NCBI GenBank assembly: GCA_947302945.1
Contig: CAMYWZ010000001.1
Location: 1 to 22,918, forward strand
DNA from: an uncultured Bacillota bacterium
GTDB taxonomy: Bacteria > Bacillota > Clostridia > Peptostreptococcales > Anaerovoracaceae
DNA: 22,918 nt
Reading direction: 5' to 3'
Shown: piece by piece, positions 1-6,859 of the stretch
How the letters are laid out: every line of letters starts with the position of its first letter
Position numbering within the stretch: the first letter of the stretch is position 1
Notes under the pieces: generated by a model
What the model was told of the DNA's origin: nothing
Databases searched by the model: none
What the model saw: the letters and a program-made list of their open reading frames with translations, nothing else
Position numbers and translations under genes: made by a program

Positions 1-6
1 CAGACA

Positions 7-32
7 CCCTCCCCCAAGGGGGAAGGCTTTTT
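7..32 (+). terminator. GC-rich hairpin with T5 tail (possible terminator / repeat remnant)
   Basis: A C-rich then G-rich inverted stretch (CCTCCCCC-AA-GGGGGAAGG, one mismatch) is followed by CTTTTT. The shape fits an intrinsic terminator for a plus-strand gene lying left of the window. The right half, GGGGAAGGCT, also matches the end of the duplicated repeat at 2307-2355, so this may be a copy of that repeat family used as a terminator. Confidence 0.4.
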
Positions 33-54
33 GGTTATTCGTTCATCGCTTATT

Positions 55-82
55 ATTGTAGCGCGTTTGTATAATTTGTCAA
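55..82 (-). promoter_or_regulatory. Sigma-A-like promoter firing leftward
   Basis: Read on the minus strand, a perfect TTGACA (77-82) is followed after 16 bp by TACAAT (55-60). Transcription would start near base 48 and run out of the window to the left. No gene it serves is visible here. Confidence 0.5.
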
Positions 83-120
83 GCGATTTATATAAATTAT
101 TAAACAAAGTTTTGGAGGGT

Positions 121-156
121 AAAAAAAACAGCAGGTTGCTCAGGCCTGCTGCTTTT
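121..156. terminator. Hairpin with T-runs on both strands
   Basis: A 7-bp stem CAGCAGG (129-135) / CCTGCTG (145-151) is flanked by A8 on the left, which is T8 on the minus strand, and by CTTTT on the right. It could terminate transcription in either direction and is stronger on the minus strand. It isolates the small ORF at 193 from upstream transcription. Confidence 0.5.
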
Positions 157-192
157 CCGCATTATCATTCATTTGTTTTGTAGGAGGTTGTT

Positions 193-297
193 ATGAAGAA
201 TTGCACTTGCTCTTTTGTTCTTTGCAAGCATATGATAACGCCCGAATGTGTAGTTCATCCGATACGAATATGTGATCTTTGTGAACACCCTGTGTGA
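193..297 (+). CDS. Cys-rich small protein, 34 aa, unknown function
   Basis: A short frame starts with ATG at 193, five bases after a perfect AGGAGG (182-187), and ends at TGA 295-297. The product starts MKNCTCSFVLCK and has six cysteines (positions 4, 6, 11, 19, 27, 30) plus three histidines in 34 residues, including one CxC and one CxxC pair. Such a pattern could bind a metal (zinc-ribbon-like) or form disulfides. I do not recognise a family. There is no evident signal peptide. It lies alone between a terminator-like hairpin and an inverted-repeat element. The ideal ribosome binding site is the main evidence that it is translated. It could instead be a leader peptide or a chance frame. Confidence 0.4.
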   Translation: MKNCTCSFVLCKHMITPECVVHPIRICDLCEHPV

Positions 298-320
298 ACT
301 TCGGGAACGATTCTCAAGTC

Positions 321-379
321 GGCACCATCAGGGACGGTTCTCCCGGTGCGGCACCGGGAGAACCGTCCCTGATGGTGCC
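321..379. repeat. Perfect 29-bp inverted repeat of the GCACC/GGGACGGTTCT family
   Basis: Two arms (321-349 and 351-379) are exact reverse complements separated by a single G. Each arm is one unit of a repeat that begins GCACCATCAGGGACGG and ends CCGGTGC. Other copies lie at 6762, 6824, 8489, 20355 and 20384. As RNA this would form a very stable hairpin. It lies just upstream of the promoter of the DUF3048 lipoprotein gene. Confidence 0.9.
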
Positions 380-407
380 AAAATGTCAGTTAAGAACCGT
401 CCCCCTA

Positions 408-436
408 TTGTCATTTCCGCGAGGGAGGGTTATAAT
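408..436 (+). promoter_or_regulatory. Promoter of DUF3048 lipoprotein gene
   Basis: TTGTCA (408-413), a 17-bp spacer and TATAAT (431-436) make a near-consensus sigma-A promoter about 55 bases upstream of the ATG at 493. The -35 box lies three bases after a repeat remnant (AGAACCGTCCCC, 393-404), so the repeat may have contributed to the promoter. Confidence 0.65.
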
Positions 437-492
437 ATGTTGTTACGATAAACGCGGCGCAAAAACAACAGCCGCGGTTTCGGAGGATCCTA

Positions 493-1575
493 ATGAAAAG
501 AGTTACAGCGCTGATACTTACCGCAGTCATGCTCTGCATGCTGCTGACAGGCTGCGAGACAGTCATGCCGAACGCAGGCCATCAGCTCAACAGGATAGTC
601 TTAAGCAAGTCCGGTAAAGAGGGCACAGTCGATGAAACGGCCCCCTTCCCCGGCGACAAGTTCATAAACCCGCTCTCTGGCCAGCTCGTCGATCATGACG
701 TTTCGTACATGCGCCCCGTGGGCTTCATGAACAACAACATCTACCAGGCCATCCCGCAGCACGGCATCTCTCAGGCTGAGCTGGTCTTCGAGATGAACGC
801 CGAAGGCAACATCACCCGCTTCATTACGATCTATCAGGACATAGCGTCCCAGGGAGCCATCGGAAGCATACGCAGCGCCAGACCTTACTATCTTGACTGG
901 GCCCTCGCCTTCGACGCAGTGCTGGTCCACGCCGGCGGAAGCGAAACTGCCAACAACGCCATAAACAGGAGAGGAGTCGGCCACATCAACGCCCTGGTGC
1001 ACGGCGAACCCACGTTCTACAGAGACCAAGCCAGGCTGAATTCCGGCTACGCCATAGAGCATACGCTTTTCACCACAGGTCCGAACATCCAGTACTTCAT
1101 GGAAAGCAACGGCATGCGCTATAACCACAACGAAGGGTATCAGTGCTCGCTGCAGTTCACGACAGTAGTCCAGACTCAGTGGGGCATAGACGCCCCGGAG
1201 TTCACGGTATACATGAACTCCTCGAAGCGCACCCAGTTCCGCTACGACCCGGAAAGCAAGATGTACCTGATGACCGAATACGACCGCCCCATGACTGACG
1301 GCAACACCGGACAGCAGCTGGCCGTAAAGAACGCCCTCGTGTTCTTCACGAACTACTGGAGAGAGTACTCGTACGACACCACGCTTCTTGCCGACATGAG
1401 CGGCGGCTACGGAAAATACGCCTGCGAGGGAAAGATGATGGATATCATCTGGAGCCGTACAGATGACGGACTGTTTTTGTACAAGCCCGACGGCCTACCT
1501 CTGGAACTGGCTGTCGGCCACTCATTCATATGCTGCGCCGATGCTTCGAGCGGAAGCGTCGTGCTCAGCTGGTAG
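493..1575 (+). CDS. DUF3048 domain lipoprotein (YerB-like)
   Basis: A 360-residue protein with a lipoprotein signal: basic start MKR, hydrophobic stretch to about residue 19, and lipobox LLTGC with Cys21 as the lipidation site. The body matches the DUF3048 family (Bacillus subtilis YerB type), recognised by the GAIGSIRSARPYY segment, the following VHAGGSE segment, and a C-terminal half with AVGHSFICC-like sequence. The protein should be anchored on the outer face of the membrane. The biochemical role of this family is not established. ATG 493 was chosen because GGAGG lies about six bases upstream and the signal peptide begins there. It is followed after 63 bases by the ECF S-component gene and may be co-transcribed with it. 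Confidence 0.85.
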   Translation: MKRVTALILTAVMLCMLLTGCETVMPNAGHQLNRIVLSKSGKEGTVDETAPFPGDKFINPLSGQLVDHDVSYMRPVGFMNNNIYQAIPQHGISQAELVFEMNAEGNITRFITIYQDIASQGAIGSIRSARPYYLDWALAFDAVLVHAGGSETANNAINRRGVGHINALVHGEPTFYRDQARLNSGYAIEHTLFTTGPNIQYFMESNGMRYNHNEGYQCSLQFTTVVQTQWGIDAPEFTVYMNSSKRTQFRYDPESKMYLMTEYDRPMTDGNTGQQLAVKNALVFFTNYWREYSYDTTLLADMSGGYGKYACEGKMMDIIWSRTDDGLFLYKPDGLPLELAVGHSFICCADASSGSVVLSW

Positions 1576-1638
1576 ACCCATTAAAATCGACTATACAGCA
1601 TCCCCTCCGGGGGAGAGGTAATAAGGAGGAATTTAATA

Positions 1639-2259
1639 ATGGAAAACACAAAAAAGCGGGGGCTTGACACCAAGACCCTTGCGCAGCTCGCTCTGCTCAT
1701 AGCTATCCAGGTAGTAATGAGACTGCTCGGGCTCGGCAGAGTACCGATCGGACCGCTCAACATGAGCTTTCTGACACTGCCGATAGCCATCGGCGCCATG
1801 CTCATGGGCCCCCTTACAGGAGGCATACTCGGCGGAGTATTCGGTCTTTTCAGTCTCTGGGACGCAATATCCGGCGCGGGAGGAATGACATCGTTCTTTT
1901 TCCAGAACAGTCCCGTAAGCACCATAATCCTGTGTGTCGGTATGCGTATCCTCATGGGCGTATGCTGCGGCCTCATCTTCAGGCTCTTCGGCAGGCTCGA
2001 CCGCGACGAAAAGACCTGGAGCTACTTTGTCGGAGCTGTTTCCGCGCCGCTGCTCAACACCATATTCTTCATGGGATACATAATCCTCGTGTTCTACAAC
2101 ACTGAGATCGTTCAGAATTCCGTGGCAGCAAAGGGCGCGCTCAACCCGATAGCCTGGGTAGTCGCGCTCGTAGGCGTCCAAGGCCTCATCGAGGCGGTCA
2201 CAGTCGGGATCATCGGCGGGATACTGGCAAAGGTGCTGTCAAAAGTAGTCAAAAAGTGA
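1639..2259 (+). CDS. ECF transporter S component, substrate unknown
   Basis: A very hydrophobic 206-residue protein with about six membrane segments and a basic C-terminus (KVVKK). It fits the substrate-binding S component of energy-coupling factor vitamin importers. The first helix carries AxxxA (Ala18-Ala22), the type of motif through which S components contact the EcfT scaffold. The segment PIGPLNMSFLTLPIAIGAML followed by a Gly-rich helix is typical of the folate/pantothenate-like ECF group. No EcfA or EcfT gene is in the window, so it probably shares a module encoded elsewhere. The RBS AAGGAGGA (1623-1630) is well placed. No vitamin riboswitch is visible in the 63-base leader, so the ligand cannot be assigned. 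Confidence 0.8.
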   Translation: MENTKKRGLDTKTLAQLALLIAIQVVMRLLGLGRVPIGPLNMSFLTLPIAIGAMLMGPLTGGILGGVFGLFSLWDAISGAGGMTSFFFQNSPVSTIILCVGMRILMGVCCGLIFRLFGRLDRDEKTWSYFVGAVSAPLLNTIFFMGYIILVFYNTEIVQNSVAAKGALNPIAWVVALVGVQGLIEAVTVGIIGGILAKVLSKVVKK

Positions 2260-2355
2260 TGCCTCATCCGGTCCTGCGGACCACCTTCCCCTGAAGGGCC
2301 GCTGCGTGATGCCTCATCCGGTCCTGCGGACCACCTTCCCCTGAAGGGGAAGGCT
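2257..2355 (+). repeat. Tandem 42-bp direct repeat with hairpin (gut-Firmicute type)
   Basis: Two identical 42-base copies (2257-2298 and 2307-2348) begin TGATGCCTCATCCGG and end CCTTCCCCTGAAGGG. The first overlaps the stop codon of the ECF gene. The second extends into an 8-bp stem (CCTTCCCC-TGAA-GGGGAAGG, 2334-2353). Each copy also holds a small GGTCC-TGC-GGACC hairpin. Repeats of this style are common between genes of gut Clostridia. I see no coding potential. Confidence 0.85.
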
Positions 2356-2370
2356 GATAAGAATAATAAG

Positions 2371-2397
2371 AACAGCCGCTTTCGGGCGGCTGTTTTT
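2371..2397 (+). terminator. Rho-independent terminator after ECF gene
   Basis: A 9-bp stem AACAGCCGC (2371-2379) / GCGGCTGTT (2386-2394) with a 6-base loop is followed by a T-run (TTTTTTT within 2391-2399). It ends the plus-strand lipoprotein-ECF transcript and sits between converging genes. It might also stop the minus-strand GH3 transcript, though the T-run on that side is poor. Confidence 0.85.
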
Positions 2398-2415
2398 TTC
2401 GTGCGATATTATGTT

Positions 2416-3687
2416 CTACCATCGGATGACGGAGCCGGCGGTGAGTGTCGATTTGGCTCTGAGGATGCGGAGGACGCTCTCGTCGAGGCGTTCCATGGGG
2501 ATGTCGCCGGAGTTTACTGCGCCCAGGATGGCGGAATAGGCTTCGGGGAGATTGCCCGGGTCGAGGAGGATGTCGCAGCCGGCTTTGAAGGCCAGCAGCG
2601 CGGTGTCGGAGGCGCTGTAGTTCTTGGCAATGGCGCCCATGGCAAGGGCGTCTGTGACTACGAGGCCGTTATACCCGAGCTCGCCGCGCAGCCTCCCGGT
2701 GATGAGCTCGCCCGAAAGCGAGGCCGGCAGGCCGTCCGATGTGATGTTCGGAAGCGTAATGTGCGCTACCATCACCAGATCGGTCTTATCGAAGTTGTCT
2801 TTGAACGGTATCAGCTCGGCTCCCTGAAGCTCCTCCCAGGTCTTGTAGACCGCTACGTATCCGGTATGGGTGTCGCTCGTCGTGTCGCCGTGGCCCGGAA
2901 AATGCTTGATGGTGGAGAGCACGCCGTTCGCATGGAGACCGTTTATGAAAGCCGTGACCATGACAGACGCGGTATAAGGGTCGCTGCTGAAGGCGCGGTT
3001 GCCTATGACCCTGTTTCTCGGATTGGTGTTGACGTCTGCCACCGGGGCGAAATCCAGATTGAATCCGTAGGCTTTCAGGTAGGAGCCGATGTTCAGCCCC
3101 ATGTTGTAGACGCCGCCTTCGCCGCCGGAGGAAGCCTCCGAAGCCGCGCTGTAATAGCGCGGGACGTCGAAGCCCTTTGACCTGCCGCTCCCGATGCGCG
3201 CGACCGTACCGCCCTCCTCGTCCACCGAAATGAAGGGCAGCACCCGGCTGCCGGCGTTGATCGCAGCCGTCATCTCCTGCAGCTGGCCGGGATTCTTGAT
3301 ATTGCCGGCGAAAACGATGACGCCGCCGAGATGATAGTCCCTGAGCACCTGCGCCATGGCATCCGTAACGTACTGTACCGTTGCGCTGCCGGAGGAATAA
3401 TTGGGGTCTATGCTCATGTCGAGCTGGTCGGGGCGAACTATGAAGAGCTGCCCTACCTTCTCTTCGACTGAAAGCTTCGACAGAAGATCCGTCCAGTAGG
3501 AAGCGCTGTCGTCCTTGCCCGTGTCTTCCGAGAAACCGCTCCTGGGCTCGAAGTCTTCGGGGATGGGCTCTTCAGCCGCGGCGTTGTTTTCCGGCACTTT
3601 GCTGCACGCGCAAAGAAGGCCCAAAAGCACGAGGCAGATGAGGCAAAGCGGTATCAGTATCCTGCTGTAAGAAGTTTTGATGAGCAT
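2416..3687 (-). CDS. Glycoside hydrolase family 3 lipoprotein, NagZ-like beta-N-acetylhexosaminidase
   Basis: A 423-residue protein with an N-terminal hydrophobic signal and lipobox-like LCAC (lipid Cys28), so probably tethered outside the membrane. The GH3 barrel spans about residues 70-400. It has the NagZ signature KHFPGHGDTTSDTH (261-274), whose His/Asp pair acts as acid/base in NagZ-type enzymes, and the nucleophile motif VTDALAM with Asp346. The family removes N-acetylglucosamine from peptidoglycan fragments, as B. subtilis NagZ does outside the cell. Its length fits a single-domain NagZ. It is the last gene of a three-gene minus-strand set, 29 bases after the acyl-CoA synthetase. The RBS is weak, which suggests coupling to the upstream gene. 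Confidence 0.85.
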   Translation of the reverse strand: MLIKTSYSRILIPLCLICLVLLGLLCACSKVPENNAAAEEPIPEDFEPRSGFSEDTGKDDSASYWTDLLSKLSVEEKVGQLFIVRPDQLDMSIDPNYSSGSATVQYVTDAMAQVLRDYHLGGVIVFAGNIKNPGQLQEMTAAINAGSRVLPFISVDEEGGTVARIGSGRSKGFDVPRYYSAASEASSGGEGGVYNMGLNIGSYLKAYGFNLDFAPVADVNTNPRNRVIGNRAFSSDPYTASVMVTAFINGLHANGVLSTIKHFPGHGDTTSDTHTGYVAVYKTWEELQGAELIPFKDNFDKTDLVMVAHITLPNITSDGLPASLSGELITGRLRGELGYNGLVVTDALAMGAIAKNYSASDTALLAFKAGCDILLDPGNLPEAYSAILGAVNSGDIPMERLDESVLRILRAKSTLTAGSVIRW

Positions 3688-3716
3688 GTTCCGAAAGGCA
3701 GCAGCGGCGCCAGCAC

Positions 3717-5303
3717 CTAAACGTTCAGGTGCAGCTTGCTGATGGCAGCGGCTTTGAGTTCTTTTGTGATTATCTTACCCGTCGGATTCTTGGGGAAGCT
3801 CTGCATGAAGAGTATGTATTTGGGCACCTTGAACGCGGCAAGCTTTTTCTCAAGCTCTTCTTTGATCTCCAGAGCGTTGCGCATGCTGTCGCGGCGAAGG
3901 ATGACGCAGAGACAAATCTCTTCACCGTAGTGTTCGTCGGGGATGCCTATGGCGCGGCAGTCCGCGATCTGCGGGTCTTCAAGCGCGGCGTTTTCGATCT
4001 CGGCGGGGCTGATGTTTTCGCCCCCGCGTATGATGAGGTCCTTGATGCGGCCGGTAAGGCGCAGGTAACCGTCTTCGCCGAACCATCCCATGTCGCCGGT
4101 GTGCAGCCAGCCGTCCTTGTCTATGGCCTTTGCTGTCTCTTCAGGCATCTTGTAATAGCCCTGCATGACGACGTAGCCGCGGACGCAGATCTCGCCGACT
4201 TTGCCGGTCGGAAGGTCCTTGCCTGTGCGGATATCGGTGATCTTGCCCTCGAGGAAATCCATCATATGGCCGAGAGTTTCTGCGCGAAGCTCCAGAGGAT
4301 CGGAGAGGTTCGAGGTGGTAAGACCGGCGGTAGCTTCCGTCTGTCCGAGGCTTGAGAGCAGCGTCATACCGAAAGCCTTCTCCACGGACGCAAACTGCGC
4401 GGGAGTGCACGGGCTTCCGCCTATGAAGCCTGCTCTGACCGAAGAAACGTCCCAGTTCGCGAAGTCTGCGCGGCTCATCATTGCGAAGAACAAGGTGGGA
4501 ACGCAGCTGAGGACTGTTACCTTGCATTCGCTGATGGCGGACAGAAGGACCATGGTCTTTCTGGAGGCGGGAAGCACCAGGCAGGCGCCGACCGCGCAGG
4601 AGGCCATGACGTTTACGGACAGGCTGAAGCAGTGGAAAGTGGGGAGCGCCGCAAGGAATACGTCGTCTTTCGTGGCGCCCAGATCCTTGGCCTGCATGCG
4701 GCCGCAGTTGGCCCTTGAGTACTGGCTGCCCATGACCATCTTGGGCACACTGGTGGTGCCGCTCGTGAAGAGTATCTGGCCGGTGTCCTGCGGGCTGACC
4801 TTTGCCTCCGCGTCAGCAAGTTCCTTTTCGGAAGCAGGCTCCGCATCAGCAAGCTTGTCGAAGCCGAAGGAGTTGTTGCGGCCTGCGAACCAGACCTTCT
4901 CAAGTGTTTTGCACATGGGAAGTATCTCGCGGGCTTCCTCGGGGAAAATGACGGTCTTGTAGCCGTCGCCGATTATAAGGATGCGGGTGTCGCTGCGGTC
5001 CACGAGGGACGCCAGCTCGTCCGCCTTGAGCGAGGTGTTGAAAAGTATGTTGATGGCGCCGACCCTTGCCAGCGCGTAGAAAAGGATTATCGTGACGGGC
5101 TCCGTCTCGCAGAGGACACCGACGTGATCCCCGTGCTTTACGCCTATGGCAAGAAGGCGGCGGGCCATCAGGTCGACGGCTTCATCCAGCTGCCTGTAGG
5201 TCCAGAGCTTCTCCCTGGTCTTTATCGCAGGGCGGTCCGGGTACTTTGCCGCGGTGTCTCTTAAGAGCTTTCCAATTGTAAGGTCGTCTATGAGCTGAAT
5301 CAT
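3717..5303 (-). CDS. AMP-forming acyl-CoA synthetase (fatty acid/aryl acid ligase type)
   Basis: A 528-residue member of the ANL superfamily that activates a carboxylic acid through an acyl-adenylate to the CoA thioester. Visible motifs: the phosphate loop TSGTTSVPKMV (about 180-190), LGQTEAT (319-325), HTGDMGWFGEDGYLRL (401-416), GRIKDLIIRGGEN (418-430) and the C-terminal PTGK with catalytic Lys510. All core motifs are intact. I prefer the start at 5303 because GAAGGGGA lies just before it; an in-frame ATG at 5330 has a poorer site. It follows the G1P dehydrogenase gene closely (27-54 bases, depending on the start) and precedes the GH3 gene by 29, so the three are probably one operon. The acid substrate is unknown. 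Confidence 0.87.
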   Translation of the reverse strand: MIQLIDDLTIGKLLRDTAAKYPDRPAIKTREKLWTYRQLDEAVDLMARRLLAIGVKHGDHVGVLCETEPVTIILFYALARVGAINILFNTSLKADELASLVDRSDTRILIIGDGYKTVIFPEEAREILPMCKTLEKVWFAGRNNSFGFDKLADAEPASEKELADAEAKVSPQDTGQILFTSGTTSVPKMVMGSQYSRANCGRMQAKDLGATKDDVFLAALPTFHCFSLSVNVMASCAVGACLVLPASRKTMVLLSAISECKVTVLSCVPTLFFAMMSRADFANWDVSSVRAGFIGGSPCTPAQFASVEKAFGMTLLSSLGQTEATAGLTTSNLSDPLELRAETLGHMMDFLEGKITDIRTGKDLPTGKVGEICVRGYVVMQGYYKMPEETAKAIDKDGWLHTGDMGWFGEDGYLRLTGRIKDLIIRGGENISPAEIENAALEDPQIADCRAIGIPDEHYGEEICLCVILRRDSMRNALEIKEELEKKLAAFKVPKYILFMQSFPKNPTGKIITKELKAAAISKLHLNV

Positions 5304-5357
5304 TTGGTCCCCTTCGGGCGTATAAATCATATCCTGATAATTATATCACAAAGTCCT

Positions 5358-6752
5358 TTATTCCGCAAATTCCTTTAAAAGGAGTTCTTTCATGTCCGCA
5401 AGGCGGCCTATGTCCCAGAGGAGCTGGAGGATGGTGTAGCGGTCCCTGAGTTCCTTGGCATACAGTATGCCGTCCGCCACGTACTGCCGGCACACGCCCA
5501 CCTGGTCCGGTCTGACCGGAGCGCCGAGGCCTTCGAGAATGCCTCTGATCGCCCCGCTGGCGGGGGTTTGCGCCGCGAGGCAAACTATATCGTCCCAGTG
5601 TTTTTCGATGCTCTCAAGGCGTTTTAGGAGCCTTGCAGGGGCATTCTTCTGCGCTTTGCGCTCCAGGGCTGTGACCATGGGGGCAGCACCCCTGTAGGCG
5701 CGCTCCATTTCAGCCTTCCAGGCGGCAAACTGCGGGCTTTCTTCGTAGGGCCCGGCTGCGGCCTTTGCCGCCGCGTCCGCCTTCAGCGCCGCGAAGTCCG
5801 GCCTTTCCATCTTTGCCAGCTCGTTGTAAAGCCGCAGCATCATCACCGTACCTATGCCGACCTTGGTACCGTGCAGCACTGCCGGGATGCCATCGAAGAG
5901 GAACTGCATTTCGAAATAGTGCGAGATATGGTGCTCCGCCCCGGACGCCGGCCTCGAATTGCCGGCAAAGTCCATGGCGATGCCCGAAAGCACCAGGCCT
6001 TCGGTGAGGGTCTTGATGTCCTCTTCGCGCCGCTGGCTGAGCTTGCCTGCGGCTTCCATGGTCTTGTCGATGGCGCTGCGCATGATGCCTTCTATCGTGG
6101 GGCAGAAGTACTCGCCGTTGACCATGGCGGAGAGCCTCCAGTCTGTAAGGCAGTTGTATTTCCCGAGTATGTCGCCCACGCCCGCCGAAAGCATCTTCAT
6201 GGGCGAGCGGGACATCATCCCAAGGTCCGCGACGAGCGCCAAAGGCGCGTGCGCGGGGAACGTGATCTTCAGCTGATTCTGTATGAGGCACGCCACGCCG
6301 CTGACCGCTCCGTCCATTGAGGGCGAAGTGAGGACCAGGACGAAATCGCGCCCAGCGATATACGAAAGGTAGCGGCCGAGGTCGTTGATGGTGCCTGCCC
6401 CGACGGACACGACCATGTCGCAGTCTTTGGGGAAGGCCATGCAGACCCGCCCCAGCGAGAGCTCGTCGGCCGGAATATCCCCGTCTTCGGGGCTTTTGAG
6501 GATGACGCTGTCGAAAGCGACGCCGGCCTTTTCGAGCACGCGAAACACCTCCGCGCCGCACGCCTCATAGGTGTTCGTGTCGCAGATGACGTAGGGCCTG
6601 CTGCAGCCGAGCTCCTTTAAAAGCCCGGGAAGCTTTTCTACAGCCCCGTCTTCCATTATCATCCTCGAAAAGCGCGTCGAATGGGTCCTTCCGCACCCGC
6701 AGTCAAACGACGCCCCCAGAAGCTCTTCCGTTTTGAACTCCCTCTCCATCAT
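5358..6752 (-). CDS. sn-Glycerol-1-phosphate dehydrogenase-like protein (AraM/EgsA family)
   Basis: A 464-residue metal-dependent alcohol dehydrogenase of the AraM/EgsA group, which reduces dihydroxyacetone phosphate to sn-glycerol-1-phosphate with NAD(P)H. The nucleotide-binding part has VSVGAGTINDLGRY (about 116-128) and SPSMDGAVSG (143-152). Likely metal ligands are Asp194 (in GVGDILGKYN), His274 or His275 (in GAEHHISHYF) and His294 (in VLHGTKVGIG). The length is normal for the bacterial AraM group. The start may be the second ATG (6749), which is better spaced from GGAGG. The whole upstream gap is repeat sequence, and no clear promoter of its own is visible. In some Firmicutes G1P feeds polyprenylglycerol lipids. 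Its link to the acyl-CoA synthetase downstream is not obvious. Confidence 0.85.
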   Translation of the reverse strand: MMEREFKTEELLGASFDCGCGRTHSTRFSRMIMEDGAVEKLPGLLKELGCSRPYVICDTNTYEACGAEVFRVLEKAGVAFDSVILKSPEDGDIPADELSLGRVCMAFPKDCDMVVSVGAGTINDLGRYLSYIAGRDFVLVLTSPSMDGAVSGVACLIQNQLKITFPAHAPLALVADLGMMSRSPMKMLSAGVGDILGKYNCLTDWRLSAMVNGEYFCPTIEGIMRSAIDKTMEAAGKLSQRREEDIKTLTEGLVLSGIAMDFAGNSRPASGAEHHISHYFEMQFLFDGIPAVLHGTKVGIGTVMMLRLYNELAKMERPDFAALKADAAAKAAAGPYEESPQFAAWKAEMERAYRGAAPMVTALERKAQKNAPARLLKRLESIEKHWDDIVCLAAQTPASGAIRGILEGLGAPVRPDQVGVCRQYVADGILYAKELRDRYTILQLLWDIGRLADMKELLLKEFAE

Positions 6753-6761
6753 CTCTCCTCC

Positions 6762-6852
6762 GCACCATCAGGGACGGTTCTCCCGGTGCCGCATTGTCAT
6801 TCTGAGCGAAGCGAAGAATCTTCGGCACCAAAAGGACCGTCCCTAAGGTGCC
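6762..6852. repeat. Composite intergenic repeat: inverted GCACC units flanking a CATTCTGAGCGAAGCGAAG motif
   Basis: This element fills most of the 107-base gap between two same-strand genes. A plus-oriented unit (6762-6790, GCACCATCAGGGACGG...CCGGTGCC) and a diverged minus-oriented unit (6824-6852, GGCACCAAAAGGACCGTCCC) flank GTCATTCTGAGCGAAGCGAA (from 6796), a sequence resembling a short repeat common in many bacterial genomes. The arms would fold into a long hairpin in RNA. Confidence 0.8.
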
Positions 6853-6859
6853 GTGCTGA

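Noticed and set aside
321..412. CRISPR-like array
   Set aside because: Units are inverted or scattered over the window with no regular spacers and no cas genes.
1576..1638. Vitamin riboswitch upstream of the ECF S component
   Set aside because: Only 63 bases with one short CCCC/GGGG hairpin; no known aptamer consensus is visible.
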